Shown piece after piece: positions 34,010-46,827 of a stretch of 64,000 nucleotides of DNA (position 1 is the stretch's first letter; every line of letters starts with the position of its first letter). The DNA comes from Aaosphaeria pasadenensis (taxonomy: Eukaryota > Ascomycota > Dothideomycetes > Pleosporales): the NCBI GenBank assembly GCA_022813625.1, contig JAKLMB010000008.1, forward strand, positions 372,001 through 436,000, given 5' to 3'. A program made the position numbers and the translations under genes. Below the pieces are notes generated by a model that was not told the origin of the DNA, searched no databases, and worked only from the letters and a program-made list of their open reading frames with translations.

Positions 34010-37000
34010 GATGTCATCTATGGGATCTGGCTGTTCCCTCCTCTGCGGAGTTTTGACCACTTGACGACCCCGAATCTAAATGTTTCTTGACGGACTGTTG
34101 TGGTTGACCGTGCGAGAGGGAGAGGGATCCGCAGCTTGACAAATGTTTGCTTGGAGATTCGTGGAATTATGAGTGGGGTCGGGGACTTTACGTTGTTTGT
34201 GGTTACGAACACGAATACTAGGACCATTGTGGATGGATGTACTTGTAGAACCTCAACTTAGATTATCACATTGCTACATGAGAGTTTTGGCATCTACATA
34301 AGAGGCCACTGAATGGATCGCCCATTGTGAGCATTCATTGCACACTTTGTCTGACGAAAACGTGATTTCGCTGGCATGTTCTGGTACTGTGGTTCGAAGT
34401 AACGAGGCGCACTAGCCTGAAGGAGCGTTCTGTTGTCTTTTCAGCTTCTTTGGGCACAACAAACGAAGCACAGACGGAGCTGGAAATGATATCGCAGCAC
34501 GAAGAAACTGACATGTAACTATATGCGGGTGCACTTAATTTGCTTGTTGATGGGACTACCACTGTGACCGACTTGAACTATCGAATGCACTCCCCTCACA
34601 CCGAGACGATGCATCGATTACTCCCCGGGACCATTCTCTTCCATCGGTCGCGCATGAGAAGCAGGGAGAAATCACGACTCGGCTGTAAGATTTCCTTGAC
34701 TCGCTTCGTGCATCGGTGGGTGTCACGGTTTCGGAAGCTCGTGATGCAGGGCTACCTCGAGTTTGAAAAGCAGTCAGCAAGCAAAAGCACGCGTTCCGTC
34801 TGTCTGCGCTCCTGAACCGTTCTCATCACAAACTCCCCGGATCAGAGCTAGCTATGTCTAAAGAGGCGAAGAACGTTTCATTTCTTGATCAGAGGGCCTC
34901 GAAGGCTCGTTTACACGATGATGAAGGTTTGGTGCCTGTATCAGAACCTGTGGAGTGCGCACTGGCACTTGAAACATCACCGTACAGCTCCTGACACAGA
35001 CCTTGGCAACGTGCGGAATGGTTCACGGAGATTCATGAAACGAAACAAGGCGATCATTCTGGCTGATATCGCATATCGCGAACGAACACACACAGAACTC
35101 GAAACAAATGTTGGCTCCGACATTTGTTTTCTATCAAGACGAGGCACGCGGAGTTGGACAGTCTGCTGCTGACAGGCGAACACGCAGTAGTACGGTCACT
35201 TCGGTGGGAAATGCTTTTGCGACGAGAAAAGAGGAAGAACGCCCGAGACCAGTGCCAGGGTCAGCAAGCCCAGTGAAGGACTCGATATAGGACCAATAGC
35301 GCTTCGGGTGTAATGGCCCAACGCCATGCCTGCGACGGGGCTAATTTCAACGAAAGTGGAGGTTTTACTATCACTTAGGTTAACTTAGGTATGGATTAGT
35401 ATTGCTTTCTCCTCCCATATTTGGAGTTGGACCAGGCGAGACGAGAAGAAAATAGCACGGGATCATGGTCTTCCAGATGCTTAATCTCGGCCGCTTGCGA
35501 GGCCTGTGGGGGAGAGCGCTGCATAGCTGCATTCGGATCTATTGTTCTCCGCAAAAACAATATAAATTAGCAGCGGTCAAGAGATCGGTCATACCATCAG
35601 TTGCCGAAATCCAGGGAGAAGGGAGAGGTGCAAGTAAGCACAATCCCCTCTATCCGAGGCGGTCGCATTTACTCGCATGGTCACTGGCTCGGAAGACGAG
35701 AGTCTCCTGTGAGGGGGGTGAGCATTCATCGTCCAAGAGCCCAAGTGTCCAAGTCCCCCCACCCGGGATGTTGGATTATTGTGAACATTATTGTGTGAAA
35801 GGATCTTTTGGCTGCTTTGGCTGCAAGGCGTCGTGGGCGTGTTCGTTCGTGGTGCCCTCGCCGTAGGCAATGTAAGCCGCTACCATGCAGCTGCGCGATT
35901 AATTAACACGCGATAATGACTAAAGAGGGTCATTTGTCAATAGTTCTGCAGCCACAATGGGTCCATTTGCTGGCTATTCGACACGTTTTGGGAGGATTTT
36001 GCCAACATTTACAGTAGTGCAAGCCTCTGTCGTGCACGGTGGTGGAGAAAATGGTGATCAAGGTGGTGACAGTCGCTTCAGTCAACAACAATGGACTATG
36101 TGTATCCATGCGTCGGTAAGGCGGCCTGCCATCTGATTCTTCCAACCTCTTTCCTCCCTCCCCGGCTTGGATTGTTTCTTTTGAGGTGACGGGGAGGTCG
36201 CTCGCTCTGGACTCTGGGCTGTACCTTTGCGGAAGAGGTTCGGATGAATTGGGGCCTGCGCGGACCCCCTAGCGACCCCGTCTTTCTGCCTGCCTCTTCC
36301 CTCTGTATCTGAGTCCAGCCTCCGACTCTGCAGGTACCAAACAAGTACGTTTGAGATCAACGGTTCAAACGGGGGTTGCAAGTGCGAGACGGCAGACATG
36401 GTTGAAGTTGTCCTTGAATCGTATGATGGTGATGGATTAGTATTCACTATTGCTACTTCGGGACAAACTCTATCACTCAATCATGATCTTCTGAATAGGG
36501 TAGGTAGCTACTATTTTCGTGGCACAGGAGGCGAATGGTACGGTAGTGAACTGGAACCTCTGAAAGACTTGCCAGTCGCTTGTATCCGTGGAGAAGATTG
36601 GAGGCGACCTTTGCCATGTGTGCGAATGGGGCCTGCCCACGACGGAAGGACTGCACCTGCACATATGCGGCTCAGCAGACCGGTACTGTACAGTCCAGTA
36701 CTGGTAAGAAGTAGATGCAGTAGGATCTGCCTAGAGAGTAGAGCGAGCGGACGGGGCGTTGTTGGAGTGGATGAAGGGGGGGGAGAGGAGCATAGGAGGG
36801 GCGTAAGTTACCCTGGCCGCGCATCGTGGTGGATGTTTGTGGAGAGTGAGATGGATGAGGTTGGGTCGTGTAGGCTGGAGGTGATGGGCCAATCAGCGAC
36901 GTTGCCGGGCACAAGCATTTTACAGTTACTAGGAGGGGGGAGAGGGAGGTTGGCCCGCCCAGCCCGCAAGCGCCTCAGATCTGGAAGAAGCAAAGCAAAA

Positions 37001-38460
37001 GGAAACCCCCCCTGTTCTAATTCCAGTCCACGGTCTCACATTCAATTTAGGTCGTGCATGTCGCTTCTCGGAGGTGCATGTACTTATTATTGTTACGCCT
37101 GTTGGTGGTGGTCTTGAGTCTTGACGGTAATGATGATGGATGACAAGGGGAACCAACGGAGTATTATCAGTGCGTGCAGTAAACGACATACTCCGTACGG
37201 AGTAGACCATCTACAGTACTCGTGCCGCAGTGCAGTACACTACCGAACTGGGTGCGAAAGCGAGAAGGCGTATGTGCGGGCGTGTGTGTACACAACATTA
37301 GGTACGGGTATTGCAGGCGCGTGGATGAAGAGGCGCAGGGCACGGATGATGAGTGGCTTTCTCTCGACTCAATTGCATTGTTCTTTCATGATGATATGGC
37401 CTGACATGATAGCTAAGAAACTAAAGAAGAAAAAGAATAGAGGTGTGGATGGGTGGGACATTGATTGATTCAACGGCCCTACTGCAGTCTATCATTTTCT
37501 GATATGGGTTTTCGTGTGTGGTGGTAGATGCAGTAGTGTTAGCAGTACGGAGTAACTTGGAGGTGCAGATGAAGATGCAGATGCAGGCGTAGCAGATGGA
37601 GTCTACCGTCTCCCGTCCACATACTCACATACTGTACTACCTTAGTCGGGTTGCGGGTAGATACGCAGGGTTGGTTTGGGGACATGGATTATCCATCATG
37701 GCTAAGGATGGCTTTGACCAAGGGTAAATGGTCATGGTCAAGGGTAAAAAAGGCGTCAAGGATTAAGGGTTATGGATTATGGGTTTGGGGTAGACTGCAA
37801 GAAAAGACGGTAGACACTAGGTTAGGTAGACAGTAAACCTCTTCCTCCTCCAGGCGCCTTACCTTGTACTCCAATTGCATACCCAATCCCAATTCATACC
37901 AATAATCATATTTCCTATAAAGACGCCCATGGATGGAAGCCGTTGTGGAACGAAAGAACCCACCAACGAGCCAGCCTCAATCTCCTCCTCTCCTCAGCCT
38001 CTCTCAACTGGGTACAGATCTACTACATATTCTCTTCACATCCACCTCAATTCTATCCCATCCATCAAACAACTCTACTTGAATTTTTTGTCTTTAATCG
38101 CTTCCACATCAATCTTCCTCTGAACGGTGTCTGCAATCCTTCGTGGTAGTCATCATCTCCTCTCACCACACCACACCAAAGCCTCACCTCACTCATCCTT
38201 CCCTTTTCGTTCTATATATACCTACACACGAATACACACCAAAATACTCCTCACCATACCAAAATAACCCAACCACGACTAATTCTCACGTTCTACACAA
38301 AAACAACTACCACCACCACCGATATACCTCTTCACCCTCTAGATCTGTCCTGATATATACCTCACCAACAATCCTCGTCTCGTCCTTCTCTCCTCAAACA
38401 CTCTCAGGTCAATCATTCCTCCATTGAGCAGTTTCGTCCATTCTTTTCAACAAACTCACC
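34010..38460. other. 4.4-kb gene-poor region
   Basis: Only short, domain-free frames occur; the longest (36398-37117, plus) has skewed composition and no motif. The region carries the TACGGAGTA motif at 37189-37204 as a perfect palindrome and at 37546-37554. A TATATATA tract at 38213-38220 and CA/CT-rich leader sequence precede the DUF3455 gene. Confidence 0.45.
37189..37204. promoter_or_regulatory. Palindrome TACTCCGTACGGAGTA
   Basis: This is a perfect 16-bp inverted repeat made of two head-to-head copies of the half-site TACGGAGTA, which also occurs singly near 18050, 18356, 23533, 25188, 37546 and 41531, always between genes. Function unknown; a dimeric factor site or a transposon footprint are both possible. 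Confidence 0.6.
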
Positions 38461-39232
38461 ATGCTCTTCTCCGTGCTCTCAACCGCCGCAATGGCACTAT
38501 CCATCCTGGCACCAACCGTCGCCGCTGTCCCTACCCCTGGCCCTCAAAAGGGCAATACTGGGCTCACCAAACTCGCCGCAAGAATGCCCAAGAGTACCCT
38601 GCCCGCTCCTGATGGTCTTCAACTAAAGTTCGTTGGCCTTGGAATTGGGACCCAGAACTATACCTGCAAACCTGGCAACGACAGTGCTGAGCCTGGTACC
38701 ACTGGTGCAGTTGGTATGTATAAACTACATCCCCCTGGATGACCCTTTCAAATCACTAACACACATCACAGCCAAACTATATGATCTTGGTACGCGCCTT
38801 AACACCGACCCTCTCGCCGACTGGAAGATTAGCACTATCAGTGGACTGGCCCTGAACATGTACGACTACCCGGCCGTTCTCAACGGGCTGTTGTGGTCGC
38901 AGGGATACCAGCAAGTTCTTGGTGACCATTTCTTCACCGTCGCCATCCCTACCTTCTACCTCAACAAGGTCAACGCCACCCCCAAGCCGCTCGCATTCGT
39001 CAAGAAGAATCTCGGTGTCGATGCGCCCAAGTCTGCTTGCCCCGGAATCAAGGGAGAAGGTGCGATCCAATGGCTTCACCTCATCGACAATGGTAACAGC
39101 CAAGGTGGTGTCAACACCGTCTACCGTCTCGAGACTGCCGGCGGCGCGAAGCCAAAGACCTGCAAGGGAATGCCTGAACACTGGGAGGTACCATACGCTG
39201 CCCAATACTGGGTCTACGGCCCAGCTGCTTGA
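38461..39232 (+). CDS. Secreted DUF3455-family protein
   Basis: Exons 38461-38713 and 38772-39232 (donor GTATGT, acceptor CACAG) give 237 residues. Residues 1-22 (MLFSVLSTAAMALSILAPTVAA) are a signal peptide. The mature part matches the fungal DUF3455 family: KFVGLGIGTQNYTC near residue 58, AKLYDLG after the junction, GDHFFT, GEGAIQWLHLIDN, GVNTVYRLETAGG and the ending YAAQYWVYG. Members are extracellular beta-rich proteins of unknown activity, sometimes mislabelled malate dehydrogenase. Three or four cysteines in the mature chain could form disulfides. Family firm, function unknown. Confidence 0.9.
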
Positions 39233-42200
39233 GCGACTCCAACCCTACGACGTGGAGCACATCAGCAGGCGCCCGACATAACGCGCGCGCGGCCTCGTCC
39301 GCACACCAAGTTTCACTTTCATTAACACCTTCACACCTACTACTACCTACCTACCTATATATCTACACACTCGTTCGATGAGTGCGTGTGCGCAACACCA
39401 CACCACATAGCATATTGAGATACCCAACTGTTTTTGTTTCATGGAGATTAGAGCGCGCGTCGAAGAAGAAGAAAAAGCATCCAACCATTTCCCCTTTTCC
39501 ATTTTATTTTCGGACGGGGCGCTCAGCGTTCTCGGTCAACACAACACACATCAAGAGGGGGGAAGGCATAGGGAGACGTTAGTTTGCATTCACACCTGGT
39601 GTCGGAAAGCAAAAGAACATGGACTTGGGACATGGGGGCATTCGTCTGTCTGGATGTATATATAATAAGAAAGCACGCACGCATGTAATTAATTCATAAC
39701 CTTTTTCAAACCTTCAAACTTCAAATTTCAGACCCGCTCCTGCATTTCTATATCCATCGTGAACAACAATAATATTAAAAACACTGTCTACTGCAACACT
39801 CACCGTTCGTTTAGTACCCTACAACGCCTAACACGGCATCCCATCTGTACAAACTATTACCTCTCGCCCCATATCTACAAATACCACTACCCACCTACCC
39901 GTCTCCTGGACAAGACCCTCTCGTGAGCAAAAGGGCACGCGAAAACGCACGACCCGGGGCGTAACCTGCGTCAGCATCGCTTCGCTGACCACACTATCTA
40001 TCTATACCTGACCTTCCACTTCCACCCATCCATCCATGAAAGGGGAAAGTACCTCGTAGATCTGACATCCTTCGATCGTGAAAATCCACATTAAAAAAGT
40101 CCAAGAAAAAAAAGAAAAGAATAATGGTTGGCATAGTTAGTGCATACACAGTGACACTGGTACACCCACCCCACCCAACCACGGCGATTATTGTATGTAT
40201 GTAAACTATGGAATTATGCTTGCGCTTCCTAGGACTGATTTAAACGGAAGGCGAAGACGATGAGGGAGTGGCGTCGTGTTTTGTCTTCCGCGTTTTGTGG
40301 TTACTTGGTTGCTTGATGGTGAGCGCTTTCGCAGGCGCTTTTATAGGCTGGGGATGGAGTGACGATGAGTGATCAGGAGTGCGAACGTTGCACGCGACAC
40401 GTTCTTCTGTCATGGGAGCAACGTTGATTTCCACGAGAGACGGTTAGGTAGGCATGGCATGGTATGGATCGTTTACGAGGGAAAGAGACAGCAAGGGCAA
40501 GAAGCAACGAAGGACGTTCGGTGGGCGGTGATTTGCTACCTGAATTATGGTTCTTGGGGGGAGGGGGAGGGAACTACTGAGCGGATAGCGGGTAGGGTAC
40601 GGGAGGGTAGGGTAGGGTAGAAGAAGATGGGTGCGAAGTACGCAATAATGCGATCGATGGGACATGGGATAGATGCATGGGATTGATGGAGTACGTGGAA
40701 GGGTTTGGCGGGCAGGTTGAGGCGGTTGAGGATGGGACGGGATGGAGTAATCAATAGAGAGATAGGAAGAGAGGGAATGTGTGAGTGTGAGTATGGCTGA
40801 TTGGTTGGACTGGATGGGTGAGTAGATTTGTATTGGGTATTTGGCGCCGTCGTGAAGGGTGTGTATCTATGGCATATGCGACGGACAGTACGGAGCTGGA
40901 TGAAATGTATGGAAGTTCGGCATACGGTGGCTGGTAGATTCGACCGTAAGAGTAAGATTACTACAAGGTGCGGGCAGAGCCGAGAGATGGCACTTCCTTG
41001 GATACATGGAATGAAGAAAAGAGAAAGCGAGAGGAGATGCGGAGAAATGATGATGGATCATTGATGCGAAAGACAAGACAAGACAAGACATGGGTTGGTG
41101 GGTTGGGTGGGTGGGTGTATTGTGTTGGTTATATCCGGGCGCGTAACTTGATAAGACTCGAGATTTGATTGAAGACGTGAACCTGGGCATTTGGGTGAGG
41201 TGTTCATTACCAAATCCGACTCATTCCCCGTACTTGATGTTTATTATATCTCTTGTGTAGTTGGCTTGAGAGAGGGTGGATTTATCCAAGATGAAGTGGA
41301 TATGGGTGTTATTGGAAGGAAGACGGAAATTTCCATGTCTGGTAACAAAGCGTCTATGGTGCACGTAGGTATCCAGCCGAGTGATCATGGTTGAGACAGA
41401 ACATGCAATCGGGTCCATGTACCAGTAGCGACAGCGGTTGCATGTCTTGGTTGTTATAATACATACTCACCTATTGTGTGGAGTAGTTATCTACCTAGGT
41501 ATATTGGTACGGCACGTATGTAGAAGTATGTACGGAGTATCTTCATACATGTTCTCTGCAATGTGATAATGCGCGTAATGGCATGGCCTTCGATCGATGT
41601 CCGTCCTTGGCGAGGCCAATCTGGTCACCCGTCACCGGCCAGCGAACATGCGTTCGCGCTGATCTTCTGCTTATTCCAATATATACCTTGTTGATTTGTG
41701 TGTGTCTACTCCGTCCCTCGTCCTCGTACCTTTTGTGTTCATACGTCCAGTAAGGTCGTGGTCGAGGTGGAGGAGGGGACCGGCCGAATGGCGGGCCGGT
41801 CTTAACTCCACAGGGATGTTCCCAGAATCCTTTCCCTTTGCCCTCCTTTCAGCCCTTTCACACAAATACATCAACACACCAATACACCAACAACGGCTTC
41901 CAGACTCTTGAGACTACCTCGTATCGTGTAGTTACTGCGCCATCTGGAACTCTCTTAACTACTACGAGTAGCCCTTGTTAAAGACTATTTTTCTCTTATA
42001 TCATATCTATGCTAAATGTCTTGTGTTCAGTGTCGAGAGCGTGTAACCACATCTAAATCCCCAGAGTCACATTCTTTTTCTTCTCGATCGCCGTCTCCTT
42101 CAGCCCATTGACGGAGAAGTCTCCCATGAGCCATCACTCGTGCAATCTTACACTTGGGTTTGAACTCCCCGACTCCAACGTCTTCAAAGCGTTCCGCTAC

Positions 42201-42729
42201 TTCAAGGTCCGAGCCGTGAGATCTACAAAACGGGGTGCTTGTAGATCTGCCCGTGCTCCTTAAATATTTCTAGTCTGCTAATGTATCCATCCCCCACCCA
42301 CTGATTAGTTATACTCGTACATTCGGACCAGTGCTGCGCCGACATGAACAACTTCCATAGTGCAAGATTGGCAGTCTAGAAGTCTGACCGAGCATGCTAA
42401 CGTTGCCACAGCACTCCCTGAATAGATTTCCATCCAGGCTAGACTTGGTGACGCAGACCCCTCCAGCTGCGAAGGGTTCACTAGACTTGGTCCGGCGCCT
42501 GGAACACACTCCGACCGTGAACCCTCAAAGACAGCATCTGACCTGCTAGCAGCCCGGTGCCTGCCGCAGCAATGTCTGTCTCTTCATCAGATTTCCCACT
42601 CACTGAACGCTTCCTCTCTCTGTGACGTCCTCATCACAACACCCTTCTAACCCAACTACTGCTTGCCCGTAGTTGTGCGCCCATGCCCCGGTCGACCCCA
42701 ACGCTCACCAGCAGCGCTTCGCGACCTCG
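39233..42729. other. 3.5-kb region without a complete gene
   Basis: Low-complexity sequence predominates (AGACA x4 at 41071-41090, GGGTA repeats near 40605, TACGGAGTA at 41531-41539). On the minus strand 42027-42230 reads as a coding-like frame ending in a stop (contains DLEVAERFEDVGVGEFKPK and ARVMAHGRLLRQWAEGD), just downstream of a TTTTGTAG acceptor-like site, but I could not find its upstream exon. TGACGT at about 42622 lies in the histidine kinase promoter. Confidence 0.4.
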
Positions 42730-45700
42730 ATGCTCGCTGAATCCGAACAGTCGCAACGCGAGAATCGTTACCACAATGCCATCGGCCAGACCCAGCGCGA
42801 ACTGGCGAGGCGCTCCCTTACCGAGCTGAGGAGAGAGACCTCCCAGCGGGAGCTCACTTCCTATGCCCTCATTGACATTCTGGATATCGATGATCGACCC
42901 TCATTCATAATCGACCTTTCCCTTCCTTCCCCTCGTCACGTCCTCATCAATCCGATATACCACAATCCGGCATTGGCCGCTGCTGGACGGTTATGGGCGC
43001 AGATACAGGAACCGAGCAATCCCCTCGGCCCTTTGGCGGAGGGAAACGCGGCCTTCCGGTGCTGGGTGTTTGACGAGTCGAAAGAGATAGATTCCGTGAG
43101 CCGTGGCCGAACACATAGTTGGGAGGGCTACATATGGTCCGCAACCACTATAAAACAGCATCGCATAGTGAGCGGCGTATTGGGCCCGCCAACGCGAGTC
43201 GAGCGATCATCCTTCCTGAGGACGATAGACTCGCGGGAGCACAAGGAGCCAAAGAATCTACCACAGCTCCTCGAGTCTCATTTGCCATCTGTGCCAAACT
43301 CGACCCCCTCGGGAAGTTCACGTGAGAATGATAATTTTCCATTACAGTCCGACGTACCGCAGGACAATTTCGATTATACCAAAGATCCCCCATCAATGAA
43401 GCTGAGCCCCCACTTGGAATACTTCCGCAGCATTGACTGGGCCAATACAAAGCTCGGCCCAATGAAGGATTGGCCTCCTCAGCTGCGATCCGCCGCAAAT
43501 TTGGTCTTGAATGATACACACCCAGCGCTCCTCTTGTGGAGTGACGATGTTATAATGATATATAACGAAGCTTACGTCGAGGTGATTGGACTGCTTCATC
43601 CTTGTATGGGACAAAGTTCACGTGTCGCTGGTAAGGATTACTGGGGTTATTTCAAACCGCTTCTAGACCACATCAAGGCAACGGGCGAGACTCTCACTGA
43701 AAATGATATGCCTATCTTCATCGACAGGCATGGATTTCTAGAAGAAGTCTTTTATTCTTTCCAATTTATGCCAATCTTGGATGGTGATGGCAAAGTGGGG
43801 GGTTATTACCAGATCCTTAGGGAGACTACCCAGAACAATATTCTTCAGCGGAGAGTGTCGAGTCTTGTCGAGATTGGGAGCCAGACTGCAAAAGCACGCG
43901 ACCCGGATGCATACTGGGATCTTGTCCTGAACACGCTAGCCATTAACGAAAAGGATGCACCGTTCGCTCTCTTGTATGCCGTAGAGCATGAGGTCGGAAC
44001 GGACGTATCCTCCATCTCTTCACCTGGCAGCACAACCTCCATCGATCGTTGCATTCTCAAAGGGGCTATTGGTGTAGAGGCTGATCACCCAATCGCACCT
44101 TCGGTCATAACTCTCGACGAGAGCGGTGCGATTTTTTCGCCTCATCTTCGGAAAGCTGCCAAGTCAAGAAGGCCTACGCTTGTACATTTTGAGGACATCG
44201 ACGTTCCAAAGTCGGTGCTGGACGGAATAGCGTGGAAGGGGTATGGCGAGCCCTGTAGATGTGTCGTCGTATGCCCTCTTCTCCCAACAACCAGTGAACA
44301 ACTTCTGGGATTTATGATCCTTGGAGTAAACCCCAGAAGGCCTTTTGACCTTGAGTATGAACAATTTGTGCACGTTACTAACCGTCTGCTCGGAACCTCT
44401 CTTGCTTCAGTCGTTCTCTTCGATGAGGAACTCCGACAAAAGGAGACTGCTATTGGTCAGGCAGCACTTATACAAGAGCATCTTCTTGCTGAGCTTAGTA
44501 ACAAAGAGAAAAAATTTCAGAGATTCGCAGAGCGCTCAGACATTGCGATTTTTATCCTGTCACCAGAGGGCCGTTACACATATAGGAACCAGCGATGGTT
44601 CGAAATCTTCAAAGACGCCGCCAACGCAGACGATGTCGCTATGGTTTGGAAGAGTGTTGTTTTCCCTGAAGATATTCCATTCTGTGAGGGTCTTTTCTCT
44701 AAACTTGTTGATCACAAGACGCCCATCAGCTTCGAATTAAAAACAACAATGCGGTTCGACCCGCCCGATGACTTGGCAGAACCCAGCGACTCTTCCCAGG
44801 AGCACTACCAATGGATCATCTGCTCCGCCTATGCGGAACTGAACAGCAAAGGCGACATTGTCGAAATTGTCGGGAATGTGACCGACATCTCTAAGCAGAA
44901 ATGGGCTGAAGAGCTGCAAAAGATGAGAACGGACAGTGCCCTCGAGAGCAAAGATCATCTCGAGCACTTCATCGATACAACCTCCCACGAGATGAGAAAC
45001 CCGTTGTCCGCCATCATGCAATGCGCCGACGAGATTCTTACTTCTACGCGTGGATCGCGAGATGGCGGTCTCGCCGCTTTGTCCGCCGCCAGCTACGAAG
45101 AAATATTCGAGCAGGCGCTGGATGCTGCACAAACGATCGCGCAGTGCGCACAGCACATGAAACGCATCGTGGATGATATACTCACCATATCCAAGCTGGA
45201 CTCGGGTCTCCTGGTCATCACCCCCGTTGACGCACAACCGCACGTCATCGTCAGTCACGCCGTCAAAATGTTCAACACCGAAGCCAAGGCGTCAGGAATC
45301 GAGATGAAATTCATTATTGAGGAGTCTTATCGTGATCTTGGTCTGGACTGGGTGTCTCTAGACCCTACAAGACTACTTCAGGTGAGTCAGGGATGATGTA
45401 TGATACCAATATTGAATTCAACTAACTTTTCAGGTCCTTATCAATCTCATCACCAACGCCGTGAAGTTCACGCGCTTGGAACCAGTCCGACTCATTACAG
45501 TATCAATGGGTGCCAGTTCCACCCCGCCACCCTCCACCACTCCTGGCGGCGTCCAATACATCACCACGAAACTCGTGGGCGAAAACCGCCAGCTCAGAGA
45601 CGACTGGAAGCATGGCAGTGCCGTCTACCTCGAGTTCTCCGTCCGCGACACCGGCCGCGGGCTCGCCGAAGACGAAAAGGAAACCCTCTTCTCACGCTTC

Positions 45701-46675
45701 TCGCAAGCCTCTCCACGCACACACATCCACTACGGCGGCTCCGGCCTCGGCCTCTTCATCTCGCGACGCCTGACCGAGATGCAAGGCGGCTCGATCGGGC
45801 TGGCCAGCGAATACAAAAAGGGCAGCACATTTGCATTCTACATCAAAGCCCGCCGCTCGCGATCCGGCTCACGACGCGGCAGCCTCCCGCACGTCTTCCC
45901 AGAGGACATACGACATCGGCCGCACACGCCCAAGGAATTCGACAGGCTCCTCAACCCCGTTCATCCATACCCCGTGCCCAAGCTCAGCGGTGCGACACCC
46001 TCAACCTCCCAAGCACCACCACCACAGCAACCCACCGACAACGCCTCCTCCCCACCCGTCTTCGACGAAGACGACCTCCGCTGCGTGCCCGAAACCCTAC
46101 ACGTCCTCGTCGTAGAAGACAACCTCGTCAACCAAAAAGTCCTCGCGAAGCAGCTCCGCAAGCTCGGCTGCGAAGTCTCGGTCGCGAACCACGGCGTCGA
46201 AGCCCTCGACTTCCTCAAGAAGACCCGGCACTGGGACCACTCGAAGCCCTCCGCCGTCGTCACCACCTCTTCCTCCAACAATGGCAAAAGTAGAAGCAAT
46301 AGCAATAGCAAAAGTAACAAGCCAACGACGCCTCCTCATCCCGGCGGGGGGAATGCTAAGCCACTCTCGCTCTCTTTGATCCTAATGGACTGGGAAATGC
46401 CCATAATGAACGGGCTTACATGCGTGTCTAAGATCCGCGCGCTCGAGCGGGAAGGCGTGGTTACGACGCACATTCCCATCATCGGCGTGACGGCCAACGT
46501 GCGGCAGCAGCAGATTACGACGGCCATGGAGGTGGGGATGGACGATGTCGTCGGGAAGCCGTTCCGTGTCGCGGATCTGCTGGCGAGGATGAGGGGTGTG
46601 ATATCGGGGACGGTGGGGATTAAGGCTGAGAGCATTGAGGGGAGTGATGGGGAGAAGGTGCGGGAGGGGAGTTGA
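42730..46675 (+). CDS. Hybrid sensor histidine kinase (PAS-PAS-HisKA-HATPase-REC)
   Basis: Exons 42730-45381 and 45434-46675 (donor GTGAGT, acceptor TTTCAG) give 1297 residues. Domain order: a divergent N-terminal region; a PAS-like domain at about 240-365 (LLWSDDVIMIYNEAYVEVIG); a GAF-like stretch; a second PAS at about 595-725; HisKA with phosphoacceptor His near 753 in DTTSHEMRNPLSA; HATPase with N box INLITNAVKFT, G1 DTGRGL and G2 GGSGLGL; and a receiver starting VLVVEDNLVNQKV with phosphoacceptor Asp near 1203 in ILMDWEMPIMNG and the conserved Lys in VGKPF. No transmembrane helix, so a cytoplasmic sensor. Such kinases feed Ypd1 and then Ssk1 or Skn7. The frame is open to 42673 without an ATG and follows an acceptor-like CCCGTAG, so a further 5' exon is possible. 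Confidence 0.94.
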
Positions 46676-46827
46676 TGTGTTAGGATGATTAATTGCCTGA
46701 TTGATGATGCAGATACTGGTACTGGTGCTCTATGTAAATACGAAGACAGATTACCTCCGCGATGATACAATAAGCGAAATCCCATCGTGTATACATCGTG
46801 CTCCCCAAATCTATCCAATTTCCAATC

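Noticed and set aside
40600..40621. GGGTA repeats resembling telomere sequence
   Set aside because: The fungal telomere repeat is TTAGGG; this is a short GGGTA microsatellite with no interstitial telomere array.
42100..42240. tRNA-like features on the minus strand (T-loop-like GTTCAAACC, weak anticodon-like hairpin)
   Set aside because: No pairing acceptor stem and a poor T stem; the same bases read well as a coding exon.
42673..42729. Upstream extension of the histidine kinase by 19 codons
   Set aside because: It begins with TTG, not ATG, and directly follows an acceptor-like CCCGTAG. It may be real exon sequence, but no matching upstream exon in the right phase was found, so ATG 42730 was used.
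45400..46293. A 297-codon plus-strand frame overlapping the second exon of the histidine kinase
   Set aside because: Arg/Pro/His-rich shadow frame of a GC-rich coding exon; the true frame contains the N, G1, G2 and receiver motifs.
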